From Cryptomeria japonica (Eukaryota > Streptophyta > Pinopsida > Cupressales > Cupressaceae), in the NCBI RefSeq assembly GCF_030272615.1, contig NC_081412.1:144609247-144673246 (forward strand): a DNA stretch of 64,000 nucleotides, read 5' to 3'. Under the pieces are notes generated by a model that saw only the letters and a program-made list of their open reading frames with translations, had not been told where the DNA came from and did not search any database. This document shows, in pieces, positions 36,065 through 47,975 of this stretch (its first letter is position 1; each line of letters starts with the position of its first letter). The position numbers were made by a program, and so were the translations under genes.

Positions 36065-36835
36065 ACAAAGAACTTTGAACACCTTCCCAAACTGTCGAAG
36101 GAATTTTAGATGAATCAACCAACCGGAAATGAGCTTTACTTTCAATGGTAAGATTTGCCAAGAAATCAGCATTTCAATCCTTACTCCCAAAACCAAACTC
36201 ATAAAAACATCATGCTCCCCAATGAATACCACTGTACCAAGACATAAGACATAAATACACCTTAATCATACGCACATGCCTTGCCAACCTCACCTCAAAA
36301 AATACGCACATGCCCTGCCAACCTTACCTCCTCAAGAGATAATGCAAGAAAGAACAAAGCATAATAAACACCTTAAAAACATTCAATTTAATCAAAGACA
36401 AGACATCCCATTTCCTTCCATGAAACCTTGAGGAATATCCCTTACCTCAACAATTTTAAATTGAGCACCAAAATAATTTGCAACATTCGGCAAAAATCTA
36501 CATTTACCTGCTAACCTTACCTCATGGGATATGTACACCATCATCTAGTCCAAAAGAAAATGCTAAGAACACACCATATGTAAAAAAACACATAATAGAG
36601 CCTATCATCCTCCCATCTATACATGTTGTGCAAATAAAATCTGATCAGAGTAAAGGATAGCTTGAATACCTCAAGAGATAATGGAAGTAGAAAACAAAGA
36701 CAAAATCAAATACCTTAATACCCTTAGATTAGATCAAATACCCTTGAAGAATATCTTGAGGAATGTCACTTACCTCCACATTCTTAAATTGAGCACTGGA
36801 TTCAATTGCAACATTAGCCAAAAAATCTACAAGCT
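36065..36835 (-). repeat. RNase H C-terminal tail present three times
   Basis: Minus-strand translations give DFLANVAIESSAQFKNVEVS plus DIPQ (about 36745-36835), a variant FLPNVANYFGAQFKIVEVRD plus IPQ (about 36420-36505) and ADFLANLTIESKAHFRLVDS plus SKIP (about 36065-36178). The spacers share 'ctgcYaaccttacctc'-type segments. The first belongs to the RNase H domain; the other two look like tandem partial duplications inside the LINE. Confidence 0.6.
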
Positions 36836-37362
36836 CATTAAGTTCTCTATAACAATGTGATATCGAGAATGTATCAAAGAATGAGAACTTCTCCAAAATA
36901 TGATCCAATATGTACTTCAAATGCCAACAATTGCTCTTATTATTCAAAACACTGAATAATGACCATCGAATCCCCCTGAATTAATAGGTTTTTAATCCCT
37001 AAAGAGATAGCCAAATCAATCCCTAGAGACAAAGCTTGGCACTCAACAAAATTGTTTGACTGAGAACCAAGGGCATGACACTGAGTTTCTATCAAAACTG
37101 CCTTACGATAAAAAATAGCCATACTAGCCCTAGCCAACCCTGGATTACCCCTTGAAGCTCCATCAAAATGAAGCTTGAAATGTCCCAGAGGAGGAGGATC
37201 CCATCTAGTAGCAAGTCTTTTATTAACAGTGATAAGACCTTTTGCAACAGACCCATGAGAAGGAATGGCAGAGAGAGATTTCCAGGTCCTTGTAATCCTA
37301 CCATCCCAATGAGAAAAGGATGTCAAATTCTCCAAGTTTTTATGTATGTATGACAAAGCCAC
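36729..37362 (-). pseudogene. LINE RNase H domain (RVT_3 type), frameshifted
   Basis: The 37362-36940 frame contains FKLHFDGASRGNPGLA (first catalytic Asp), NNFVECQALSLGIDLAISLG (Glu) and LIQGDSMVIIQCF (Asp). The 36947-36729 frame supplies the last part, SHCYRELNELVDFLAN (His and Asp). These are the four acidic positions and the His of plant LINE RNase H, which removes RNA from the cDNA hybrid. A one-base shift near 36945 separates the two frames. Confidence 0.8.
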
Positions 37363-37375
37363 CTCCGAGATAGAA

Positions 37376-37845
37376 GCCTCAATCTTAGTTAAAATGTCAG
37401 AGAACGAAGATGATTCCTTTCTAAAAATCCTATTATTTCTCTCTAACCATATGTTCCAAATGATAATCGAAGGAGAGACGAGCTAAAGACAAGCATAAAA
37501 GGATGAAGAAAACAAGATAGGTCAAGCTCTAAAATGAGAGAGAAGATCATATCCAATAACAAAGTATAGGCTTGGTTTCTCAAACACCCATTGCCAACAC
37601 CCAAAAGCAAGATCACAATGAAGGAATGGGTGAGAGGAAGATTCCAAATTCTTATTGCACAAAACACAAGGGAAAACAATAGTCAACTCCGTCCTGTCCA
37701 ATCTCACTCCTGTAAGAACCCTGCCTTGTACATCAAGCCAAGCAAATGCACCTGCCTTAGGAAGGCAAGCCGAATGCCAGAACAATTTATAGGGCCAGGA
37801 AGACAAATCCTTAGCAGGAATAAGGGAATTATACCCATCTTTCAC
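37376..37845 (-). pseudogene. LINE zf-RVT domain and linker
   Basis: The minus strand reads LFWHSACLPKAGAFAWLDVQ, GRVLTGVRL, then a CVLCNKNLESSSHPFLHCDL segment and AFGCWQWVF. This is the C-x2-C...H-x3-C pattern of the zf-RVT domain found after reverse transcriptase in plant LINEs. After a frameshift near 37520 it continues with WNIWLERNNRIFRKE, the usual 'W-x-RN-x-x-F' linker to RNase H. The upstream reverse transcriptase is absent. Confidence 0.8.
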
Positions 37846-37859
37846 AAAGTATTTGCCTG

Positions 37860-38547
37860 AAATATTGTTAATGGTTCATGTAATTATTTGTTTATATATT
37901 GTAGTTTTTGAAAAAAAATATCAATTAATTCACGTGTCTTATATTTTATATAATATTGTACTAATGTGACATTATTAGAGAAATGTTAACTTGATATGCA
38001 ACCAATTTATAAACCCTATAAAAAATGATATCTAACTTTATGAATACTATCTATGTTAAGTCTAGTGGATTGTGTTGAAAACTAGCTTAAGCCTTTCTTT
38101 TTAATATTTTGTTAAATATTGCACCACTTATCAACCATTTCCATGATTTGATCATTATTCGAGGTCCTCTTCTATAAATAAAAACACATTGAAGTTAACA
38201 AGCACTTCATTCAAAGAAAAAAAATCATCATAAAATTACTCTTCAATTTTATTAGATTGATTATAAGGTGGGAGATATCCTATGATCAAGGAGAATTAGG
38301 CTTGTATCCTAGTAATCACAAAAGAAATTTTCTATGCATTATCTCTATTACAACACTTAATAAATATCATTTCATACATCAAGCTCCCTATGACACTAGC
38401 ATAAGACACATTATGTATAGCCTCAAAATCACTATCTAAGTTAAGACACGCATTCAATGAAAACATGGCAATCATAGGCAAAAGAACACTCATTGATTTA
38501 TAATCGTACTTGGCAAACTGCTACAAAGTAATATCAACACATTCACA
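37860..38547. other. AT-rich spacer with an inverted piece of the 33.3-kb repeat
   Basis: 37990-38083 is the reverse complement of 33331-33425 ('tataaaccctataaaaaatg...'). No coding content is visible. The segment is probably the continuation of the sequence into which LINE copy A inserted. Confidence 0.5.
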
Positions 38548-40571
38548 TATGTATGATAAGCTCCTATAGTGTTGATATCTTGTATTCTGTCAACATGTAT
38601 TATGGAAGCTATCTTACAATCTTAAAATATTGTGTTTGAATGTAGTTAAACAAGTTAAAATATAATAGGTAAAAGCATATTGAGGCTTCAAGACTTTGAA
38701 AGCAAAGTCACATGTAATCATATAACTTTTTTTTATAATAGGAATTATCTAGATAAAATCTATAAAAAAATGAATAAAGACAAAAGATAATGTATATAAT
38801 CATATACAAAATTTGTTTTTATGTAATAGTTGAATAACCTTAACTCTACTCTTCCCAAAACTTTAAAATAATATATTTTAAATACACTACTATTTTAAGA
38901 AAATATTCTAAACTATAAAACTATACTAGTAAAAAATTATATTTAAAAATATAATTATAAACATATCCATAAAACTATGACGTGAAATTTTATTCTTTCT
39001 ATCTTTCTAAAGGGTCAATGTAGAAGGTGAATACGATATTTTTAAAAATATTTTATTTTAAGTTTGATTTCTTGCACAATATTTTATTCTTTATGCAAAT
39101 GGCTCTTATAATATTAAGAAAAAAACTAGGGTGTTGAACCCTTTAAACATAAAAGGTCTCAAGGTAAGACAAAATGACTTACGAGTCTTTAACAACACAC
39201 TAAGAGTGCATAAGTATCTGAGTTTTTAGTAGAGGTTTTATCAAAAACATAAGCAAAACAAGAAAACACAAAATTAACCAAACAACTGCCCCCGATCTTC
39301 TCTAAGAAATGTGAAGAGTTCCTTATGGTTGCTCGAATTGGCTCCCATATTAACTCTATGTTTTTTGAGTTCTATCTTTTGAAAAACAAGAGAATGGTCA
39401 TAGACACTATGTTTTTTGAGTTCTATCTTTTAGAAGATAATGGTCACAGACTTGTGCATGACTTTTGAACTAACCCTAGAGAAAAACTAGTTTTCCTTCG
39501 ATGTCATCAACTTTTCTTTTAACATCTAATCTACAGATTCACTTAGAACAATTGGTTTGATTAGGATGAGTAGGTTAAGTAATGGGGTTATTATCTGATC
39601 TCTCTGAGTCTGTAGGGGGAGTATTCATCTCTGGAAAAAGAATAACACTTTCATTAACAAAATCCTTCTCATCATCCTAGACGCCCTTATATTTTCCTTC
39701 ATTTTCTTTGTTTTCCATAACCCTTGAGTCACTATAAGTGTCAATGATGTTCATGTTGGGGGTTGTCAATGTTTTTGATTAAAAAAGTAGCGAGAACTAG
39801 GGCACTGACCCTTTACATAGCATGAACTATCAACAAAACCCTTACAACACTATAACAACACAAAAATAGTTAATAAGCGAAAGTCTTTTAGAACCAAAAA
39901 ACAACAAGAGTTTGAACCAACAAAACAAGGCACACTAGCCCCAACCAAAACCAATAGAAAAAGACCTAAGGGGTTGACTTGCGAACCCTATCATATCTAT
40001 GACCCTGTTCCATTCATTGAAGAGGAACTTATATAGTTCCTTGGCCTCCTCCTTATCAATATCATTGTCCACAATACACTCTCTCAGGAGGGAGAGAGTC
40101 AGAGCCGAGCTGTGAAGAACCTACGGGAAAAATTTGTTAACACTAATAATCTGAGTATCACATACGTCCATCCTTCATTTCATCTCTTTAACCTCATCAA
40201 TGATGACCTTCACATTGAGGAGCAACGCCGGACTTTCAATCTGATTCAGGATTGTCTTGACCTCTATGTTGATACTCTGGATTTGCTCCATGGTAGGGTT
40301 CCCTTGTGGGAATTCAATATCAACAACACTACCCTCCCTGTTCTGTTCCAGATTGTACCCCGTCTCCACTTCCAAGTCCACTTTGTCCTCCTTGGTAATT
40401 TCGACTATCTTCGGCGCATCCTTAGTAGAGTCACTAACTGCTTGGGTTCCCATATCCTCCAGGCCCACCATGTTCATGACCTCCTCTGGCTCCACCAAGT
40501 TGATAGGGGCCACAAGTTCCCCTTCCATCTTATCATTTCCAGCATCCATAGGAGGCCCAGAAGTGTCCACA
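38548..40571 (-). repeat. 2-kb dispersed repeat, copy 2
   Basis: Near-identical to 30451-32464, in the same orientation. Homology stops at 40571 while this copy's minus-strand ORF continues to about 40830. The shared low-coordinate end (38548) suggests this is the true 3' end of the repeat in minus orientation, though no poly(A), LTR or Helitron end is visible. Confidence 0.8.
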
Positions 40572-40654
40572 TCCTTTAGATCTCCCCCCTCCTTGTCATC
40601 AATATAATCCTCTTTAGCATCACAGACATGTTGGTTTTTCCCTTTTTTTGCCAA
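40175..40654 (-). CDS. Unrecognised acidic ORF in 2-kb repeat, copy 2
   Basis: An open frame of 159 codons is rich in Glu, Asp, Val and Ile (for example KIVEITKEDKVDLEVETGYN). Upstream, past a TGA near 40670, the same frame continues with PKGKGKSLVKHKRIVIDYDS and DDAKEN, so the original protein was longer. Copy 1 (32163-32465) has the same N-terminal part (DTSGSPMDAGNDKMEGKLVA) but shifts frame soon after. Downstream in both copies there is a conserved LSLLRE...FLFNEWNRVIDM block. It looks like a repeat-encoded protein, perhaps an ORF1 or Gag-like linker, but no domain is recognisable. It is probably no longer functional. Confidence 0.4.
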   Translation of the reverse strand: MAKKGKNQHVCDAKEDYIDDKEGGDLKDVDTSGPPMDAGNDKMEGELVAPINLVEPEEVMNMVGLEDMGTQAVSDSTKDAPKIVEITKEDKVDLEVETGYNLEQNREGSVVDIEFPQGNPTMEQIQSINIEVKTILNQIESPALLLNVKVIIDEVKEMK

Positions 40655-40856
40655 TGATTCCTTAGTTGCAAGTCAATGGGATATCCTCCTTCCTTCCATG
40701 TACAAAGAAGGGTTTTCCTTTGCATCATCTGACGAAGAGTCATAATCAATGACAATTCTTTTGTGCTTCACCAAAGATTTCCCTTTGCCCTTGGGGGGGT
40801 AAGAAACTTCTCCTTGTCTGTCATAACCCTCTTTTTAGAATTCGATAAAACTTGCT

Positions 40857-40875
40857 AATAATACTATTATTATCC

Positions 40876-40910
<35 letters not shown>
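40857..40910. repeat. (TTA)n tract at the LINE copy B 3' end
   Basis: The minus strand reads as an (AAT)n run directly after the LINE 3' UTR ('cttgcccacttttatc'). This serves as the tail in place of the poly(A) seen in copy A. Confidence 0.85.
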
Positions 40911-41316
40911 GATAAAAGTGGGCAAGCCACTAAACTATATTTTATTAATTTTGAATTTCAAAAATACAAATGGGTTCAAAGGGCATACCGGCAAGAAAGA
41001 ACCCGCAAGGAAACCTTCGGTTGTGGCCCAAAAAAAGTAAATTTAAAACCCCATAAACCCAATTACATATCTGATTATGATCCCCCTCCCATTACATAGC
41101 TTTTCAAAGATATACATATCATTATCCAAAAAACCCCATATACCCGATTACATATTTGAAATTGATCACCCTCCCATTACATGGCTTATCAAAGATATAC
41201 ATATCATTATCCAAAAAATTTATGAGGAGTAATCTGTAGAGTAAGCTTGCCATGAAGATATATCAACCGATCAGCACCCTGCATCAAAAAAGACATCAAC
41301 ATATCTGTACACATAG

Positions 41317-41985
41317 TTAGTTTTGAAACCAAGAGCTAGAGCTCTCAATAGGGGTCTCTCTATCCATGATCAAAGGAGAATTGCTCTGCAAGGGAGATTC
41401 TAACCAAGGAGGAGCTAAAGCCAAAAAACCAAAAGAGAGCAAAGAATGTAAACCTGTAAGCACCACTAAGGCTTTATCCACAAACTGTGAGGGAACCGAT
41501 TCTAGCAAGGATTCAAAAGCATGCAATGTGTCCCCCAATCTATCACATAATAACCCCATTCTCAACTCGAACAATAAAACTCCGCAGTTCCCATTATCCA
41601 GTAGATCAGAGCGAGGAAGAAAACCCTCGTAATAAAAAGAGCCTAGCTCAAAATGATAATTATCCAATGTAGGACTAACAAGCTCCCAGGAGCAAATTGA
41701 GGGAGAGATAAACATATGAACCAAGAGGTGGAGTAAATCCTTATCAAGCAAAATATCATAGAAAATAGTAAGAAATCGAGATAAAACCTTAGAGCCAGAA
41801 AAGGAAAGACCAGACTGGAACGAGAGAGATCCCAGCAACCTGCGAACCTCAAAATCCACCTGAGGAGTAAGCAAACAAAACACTTCCCTAAGCATTTCAG
41901 AATTATTACTGGGAGCCTCATTTTCCCTCTCAATCGGGCATTCGATAATGACCCTATATCTTGCAAGAGAAAAAGCACTCGACAT
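41317..41985 (-). CDS. Intact unrecognised ORF downstream of LINE RNase H (copy B)
   Basis: An uninterrupted 222-codon frame from ATG at 41985 to a stop at 41317. Landmarks in order: MSSAFSLARYRVIIE, VFCLLTPQVDFEVRRLLG, VLSRFLTIFYDILLDKDLLH, FELGSFYYEGFLPRSDLL, VLLFELRMGLLCDRL, VDKALVVLTGLHSLLSFGFL and the end SSSSWFQN. It is collinear with the ORF at 34797-35462 in LINE copy A, with the same start, the same end and nearly the same length. Yet the two copies differ strongly, so a protein-level constraint acted before or between insertions. It follows RNase H by ~620 bp and precedes the LINE tail by ~400 bp. Function unknown; no signal peptide, zinc or nuclease motif is seen. Confidence 0.6.
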   Translation of the reverse strand: MSSAFSLARYRVIIECPIERENEAPSNNSEMLREVFCLLTPQVDFEVRRLLGSLSFQSGLSFSGSKVLSRFLTIFYDILLDKDLLHLLVHMFISPSICSWELVSPTLDNYHFELGSFYYEGFLPRSDLLDNGNCGVLLFELRMGLLCDRLGDTLHAFESLLESVPSQFVDKALVVLTGLHSLLSFGFLALAPPWLESPLQSNSPLIMDRETPIESSSSWFQN

Positions 41986-42609
41986 ATGAAACAGAGCTCA
42001 AACAAGAATAATCCAAGCATTTACTGTTGTATTAAGAACGAAATCGGCTTTTAAAGACTAGTCGCCACCAAAAATGTGAACCGAGATAATCATGGTACTT
42101 CAAAAATATATATAAAGCCAATTGAAGCAAGATTAAAGCTCATACAAGATAAACCATAAATAATGGACTTCGCATGAGGGTGGCAATTGAAACAAGTACT
42201 TCATATCCCAACCGGTGCCACATAACAAGCTACACACTCCTTATCATAATAGCTTCATAAAAAGCCGCAGATGATTACCGAAACACATTCCCTTCATACA
42301 TCATAAAATAGTAAAGCTTTTAAAACACATGGGCGAGGATAAAGTAGATCAAAAAATACCAAATCATAACCACGAAACCAATTTGCTGATAGGGCGCCAC
42401 CTTAATACCATAACAGGTACCACCCTTGCTGCTTATGACAGATCATAAGCATACTCAATAGCCAACTAGGAATTGCCTACTAAGCATGCTTACCACCTGC
42501 ACATAAACCCCAAACATGCTACCTTCTTAAGGCATAAGGGCACTGAAAGACTTTTTATGAGAACATATTTTAAGAAAAACCAATAATATTTAATGCAAAT
42601 ATTTCAGAA

Positions 42610-42955
42610 GGGAAGGCGGGAACTCATCCATACTTATATCCTACAAGTTTGCGTTAGTGTCAATGGCTAAATTTGCCAAAAAACCCGCTATTATATTATT
42701 TTCTTTGAAGCAATGGGTGATAAAAAAGGAATCAAAGAAAGCCAACTATTGTAAAATTAACTCCAGAACATATTGTAATTTCCAACAATTAGATGTCTTC
42801 TTCATAACACATTGGATGGTTACCATCAAATCCCCTTCAATTACAAGATCCTTGATACCCAAGGATATAGCCATGTCCAAACCCAGTGATAGGGCCTTAA
42901 ATTCTGCAAAATTATTGGACTTTTATGAGTTAGAAATCAAAATTCTAAATAAAAA
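42610..42955 (-). pseudogene. LINE RNase H, second half (copy B)
   Basis: The minus strand reads NNFAEFKALSLGLDMAISLG, IKDLVIEGDLMVTIQC, then FFITHCFKENNIIAGFLANL. It aligns with copy A across the Glu and Asp positions; the final Asp of 'ADFLAN' is Gly here. One stop interrupts it. The first catalytic Asp segment is missing because of the truncation. Confidence 0.75.
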
Positions 42956-44179
42956 GGAGTAATACGTGGTGACTCACATGTGAGGTCATAATTTACTTGG
43001 AAATTATTTATTTCCTCAATATTCTAATTGAGCACATGGTGTAGGAGAAATAAGAAGATTCTAAAAAATAAATTTTCAAGTTCAAAATATAAAGGAATAA
43101 ATAGTTACAAATTATTCTATGACAAGAATATTTCTATTCATGGCCTTTTTATGACAAGGGAGTTACAAAATTCATTTTTGATAAAATGGAGGAAAATTCA
43201 AATTTGAATTTTGAATGCATGGTCAAATGTAACCCCTCCAATGACAACAATTATTTTTTGCATAAAATTAATTTATAAATTACTTATTTTAATTTAGCAC
43301 ATGTTGTAGGAGGAAATGAGAAGATTCTAGAAGAGAATTTCAAATTCAAATTTCTTGCATGTAACTCCCACTTTGTCAATAATTAAGTTTGCATGGAATT
43401 ATTTTGGGAGAAAGAATCTGAAAATCATTTAATTCTTTTGTAGTGGGAAATGACTCTCTTTTCCTACTTATTTAATTCTAGATTTTTGAAAAAGGGGGGT
43501 TCATGGATTTTTGTTGTGATGAAGTATTTTCTCAAATTTTTGTAAGTGCTTGTGAATAGTGGTAGGATTTTGGTAGTCATACTTCGTTATAAAATTGTTA
43601 AGTTGTTCTTGAAGAAATTCTCATCAAGCTACAAGAAGTGTTGAATAAACTAGTTGAGGGATTGGAGACAATTTGGCAACAAAGAGCTCCGTCAATCAGG
43701 TTCCCCTCTTTGCAATTGTTCATGTGTAAATTTTATATAAATATCTACTAATTCTCTCTTAGATTTTTTATTTGTATGATAATATTCTTCAAGAAATCAT
43801 TTCTTAATTATTTAGGTAGATTAAATCAAAGAGAGAAATGCATTTGAAAAAAAATAAAAAAATAAAAAGCTTCTTTCAATAATGCACATGTAGATTTTAA
43901 AGAAAAGAAAAAAACAAAAAAAAAAACAGATTTTTACTTTTTGCTTTTCTTGAATTTAAAATTTAGACAAAGATTTGTGAGAAAAATCTTTTCTTTCAAA
44001 CTTATTACTCCCTTGATTTCAAACCTTTGTATTTGATTATCTAAGAGTAGTTTTCTTCTTTTCCTCAAAAAAATTTGCATAAAAACATATTGTATAAACT
44101 TTTTTTTTGAGAGGTCCCTCTCTGTGATTTCTATGTCTTAGATCTATTTGTTTATTTATTTTCAATGAGTGTATAAACT

Positions 44180-44860
44180 ATCATTTGTTGTGAGAAATCC
44201 TTCCTCTGTGAAATCACCCTATGTTGCAATCAAATTCAAATAAAAATAATAATATATGTATATAAGCTTTGAGAAAATTGTGCTTATCTGAAGAAATTTT
44301 CTCTCTGTGGTATCTTATCCTTATCTCAATAGACCCACTATCTGAGAAATAAATTATCCCTATGAAAATTTATTTTCAGCATACCCTGTATAAATTATTT
44401 CTCTGTGAAATCACCCTGTGTTGCATTCAGATAATATATGTGTGTGTATAATCTCTGAGAAAATTGTGCTTATATCCCTGTGATACTCTACCGTTTTTAC
44501 TTTTAAAAAAAAAATAGCATACTGTGTAAATTTCTCCTCTGTAAAAAAAAACCCATCTCTGGTAGATTCAATTTAAAAGCTTCTCTGTAAATTTTTATTC
44601 TCTGTACTTTGATAGATTCAATTAAAAAGCTTCTCTATAAATTAAACCCATCTTTGGTAGATTCAATTTAAAAGTTTCTATGTAAATTTTTATTCTCTGT
44701 AAAAACCATCTCTGATAGATTCAATTAAAAAGCTTCTCTGTAAATTTTTATTCTCTATAAAAAAACCATCTCTGGTAGATTCAATTAAAAAGTTTCTCTA
44801 TAAATTTTTATTCTCCTTAAAAAAAACCTCTTTGGTAGATTCAATTAAAAAGATTGATTT
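44180..44860. repeat. Tandem arrays with ~200-bp and ~60-bp units
   Basis: 'ctctgtgaaatcaccct-tgt' plus 'gagaaaattgtgcttat' occurs at about 44206 and 44401. From about 44560 to 44860 a ~60-bp unit 'ggtagattcaattaaaaagc' + 'ttctctgtaaatttttatt' recurs about six times with drift. Confidence 0.8.
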
Positions 44861-45489
44861 GATGATTGGATATTTCTCTTTATATAAATAAAAATGATAA
44901 TAAAAATCAATTAAAGTTAAACTTATATTAACTTTATAATATAAAAATTATTAAATTTTGATTTGTACTAGTTAAATTGCAATCAACCTTTTTTTTATAA
45001 ACTTTACTTGTATTAATTAGAGGAAATTAAGATTATTAATATGAAATTTGAATTGAATTAATTTCAATTTATATTATAAAATTTGATCTATGAGGGGTAG
45101 TTTATTATTGAAAAGTTTATAAATGAAATTTTATTAAATTAAAAGTTGTATTTCTTTCACCATTAAAATTAGATTATAAAAGGGAATAAATTTGGGGATT
45201 AATTTTGTATCAAATGATTGGGGCAATTATTAGAAGAATTAATATTAATGAACCCTTCAATCTTGCGAAAACAACGGAACTGAATTTGTAAATTGAGTTG
45301 TAGCTAAATTTATAGTTTAGATTCGTCTAATTAGTTTTAGATTTAATTGGGTTATTTGGTTGGTATTTTTATTCCATTATTAATTTATATTGATTTAGAT
45401 TGTCTAAAGGGACCTCCTCTTTAATTAATCATAGCCACCTTAGTCAATTGTTTATTTCAAGAAAATGATCGAAATGAACATTGTTAATC

Positions 45490-45650
45490 CTTCATGCAAG
45501 TTACATTATTATTATTATCGAGCAAGTTACATATTTACCGCTATCATGCAAGTCACTTAATTATTGTTTCCATGCAAGTTACATATTTATTGTCATCATA
45601 CCAAATACATATTTATGATTATCATGCAAGTTGCACAATTGAAGTTACCA
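45490..45650. repeat. ~30-bp tandem array
   Basis: 'atgcaagttacatatttatt' and variants are repeated about five to six times. Confidence 0.75.
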
Positions 45651-46289
45651 TAGTTCTTCTCATTTTGAATATAAATCTCTCAGTAGTAGTAGGTTGAATA
45701 TTGGATTGTTCTTTTTAGATTCCAAGATGCAAAATAAACAAGGTATTTAGTATAGTCAAACCTAATAATGGTCAAATTTATTTTCTAACCTTAAGAAAAC
45801 ATAAGATTAGTAAAAGGGGGAAATTCCATTTAATGTAGGGGTGAACCTCATAATAAAGCTTCATACAATCTACATGGTATAAACTATGTTGTTATAACAT
45901 TTATATTATCAAATCTGAAATCATTCTACCATGAGACTTGTCTTAGCTTGCGAACCTCAAATCAAGTTTTCATCTTTCGTTGTAAATGTCTAATGAAACT
46001 TAGGTGCGAAGATGAATGAGTTATAATATTTTATTGTTGGATTCTTTCCTTAATATAGGTTTTGGGAATCCCTTTCCATGATCACTTAGAAGATTAAACA
46101 ACAATTTTAATTGAGGAAGATCTAGGAGTGAACCTTAGCTCCCATCTAAGAATTTGAGATTGATAAAGTTATTAAATAACCAAGGGTTAAATTTCTTTAA
46201 GTGGGAGGGTTAGTTAAATATCTCCTTATAATGTTGCAAAGGTTTTGGCATTGGCTCAAGATCAACTAGACAAACATTATAATTGTTTA

Positions 46290-46580
46290 AGAACTTTTTG
46301 TATTTTGGTTAATTGGAAATATTTAGGAACTTTTTGTATATTGGTTAATTGGAATTATTTAGGAACTTTTTGTATATTGATTAATTGGAATTACTTAGGA
46401 ACTTTTTGTATATTGGATAATTAAAATGGATTGATTGGAATTATTTTCATTGGTTAATTAAAAGTGAATTTATTGTGATTATTTGAGAATCGTGTTCATA
46501 TTGGTTAATTAAAAAGAATTGATATTCATAACGGTTGATTAAAGGTAGATCAATTTGTATTAATTACGATCCTTATTCTT
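46290..46580. repeat. ~35-bp tandem array
   Basis: 'aggaactttttgtatattgg' + 'ttaattggaattattt' is repeated four times in good order, followed by three or four weaker copies keeping only 'ttggttaatta'. Confidence 0.8.
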
Positions 46581-47975
46581 ACTGGTTAATTAGCAAGAAA
46601 TTTGTCTATCTCCTAACCTCATATTTCAAACATGGGTAATGTGGTTATCAAGATCTTTTCCCTTCAAGAAAGTAGGCACTAAATTAGTTGGTAACCTTCT
46701 TGCAAGCAATTCAATATCTTTCATGTATTAAGTGCTTATTAAAAGTGTAACAGTTAGTAATTCAAATCTTTTTGTAAGCTATTTCCTACAAGTATCCTAA
46801 CTTTCAAGAAATTGGAATTTTCATGTATTTAGTTCAAGAATTAGAATTTTATTATAGTTATTTTCACAAGATGTTACTCCAAGGTAGTTGATTTATTTAT
46901 TTTTCGTTCTTGTCAAATGTTCCTTTCGATTATATCTTATTTTCAATGTCAAGCAATAATTTATTTTCCATGTAATAGTTTCGTAATTGTTAAGTAAATG
47001 CTTATTCAAGATTTCATGAACTTATGGTTCATTCCTAGTTGGATAACTAAATAAGTGTAGTTGAAACCAAAACCTTAGCAGCGTTCAGTATCTATGGCGC
47101 CTCTGGGTCACGCTTATGGGTAAAGCCGTCGCGTTGAACTGCTGCACTTAATGCCTAATAAAGCTGCATCAATGACGTTTGTGGCATCATCCTTATAAAT
47201 CATCGAGGAGTAATAAGGGACACTTGGAAGTTAAAATCTAAGGGATGGGTAATCCCCCTTGGATTGATAATCTAATAAGATAATCTTTGACTGAATTTGC
47301 ATCTGCTAGTTAAACCTTATTAAACCCCTTTAGGGTTGATTGACTGAAACACTTTTATAAACTTGGCCTAATCTTGAATAATTGTTGACAATTGACAATT
47401 GGGTCAAGGGTGATTCTTATTATAGGCGTTAGGACCTAGATGTTCTAGGCCACAAGCAATAGGCCACCTTGAGCCTTTGCTTAAAGCTACCATTGTGGGT
47501 ATCAACTGCAGAGAAACTGTCTGGGACATTGACCCTAGAAAGGGTTGCATACCCACCAAAATAGTTTACATTAAACCATAGATTGGAAAATAGAACTACA
47601 TACTTTACCCCTTGATCCCATGCTGAAATGGGTATGTAGGCAGTCTAGGGACGAAGTTGTCCCTAGTACTCAAGCATTCGGGGATGGGGTCTAGGATTTG
47701 GTAAAGTAGATGGATTGTGAAGTCTCCTAATTGAAATATAAGGGAAATTAAGGAAAAAGTAATTCAACGCATACTTGGAAGGAACCCAGTATGGATTCGT
47801 TTGACTTGTTGAGGCTTTAGGCCAAATTTCGAGGTGGAATTCAAGCTTGCATTATGTTTTTTTTTTTTTTTTGCTCCTAAGGATGGCGACCTCGGTGCAC
47901 TCCTATTAGAGGAGTGTAGTTCTTAGTGAGTGACTCAGGACCCAAATGGTCTCGATGAGTCCAAGTCTCTGGCCA

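Larger units (their letters stand above)
34338..37859 (-). mobile_element. 5'-truncated LINE, copy A
   Basis: Read on the minus strand the order is zf-RVT region, RNase H, spacer with repeated RNase H tails, an unrecognised 221-codon ORF, 3' UTR and a T-run at 34338-34347 that is the poly(A) tail. The 3' UTR end ('ttagtggcttgtccactttt') matches that of LINE copy B at 40911. Reverse transcriptase is missing: the 5' end stops near 37859, typical of target-primed reverse transcription. Flanking 'aaatatattg' (34328) and 'aaatattg' (37860) may be a decayed target duplication. Frameshifts and stops break all pol frames. Confidence 0.75.
40911..42962 (-). mobile_element. 5'-truncated LINE, copy B
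   Basis: On the minus strand: the second half of RNase H (42955-42610), a ~620-bp non-coding spacer, the 222-codon unrecognised ORF (41985-41317), a 3' UTR related to that of copy A ('ggcataccg-caagaaagaac', 'ttagtggcttg') and an (AAT)n tail. The 5' limit at 42962 abuts a presumed LTR, so the rest may lie beyond it, outside the window. Confidence 0.7.

Noticed and set aside
30451-40571. The two 2-kb repeats as LTRs of a single 10-kb element
   Set aside because: They start TG and end CA, but there is no target duplication, PBS or PPT, and copy 2's ORF continues past the end of the homology, so copy 1 is better read as truncated.
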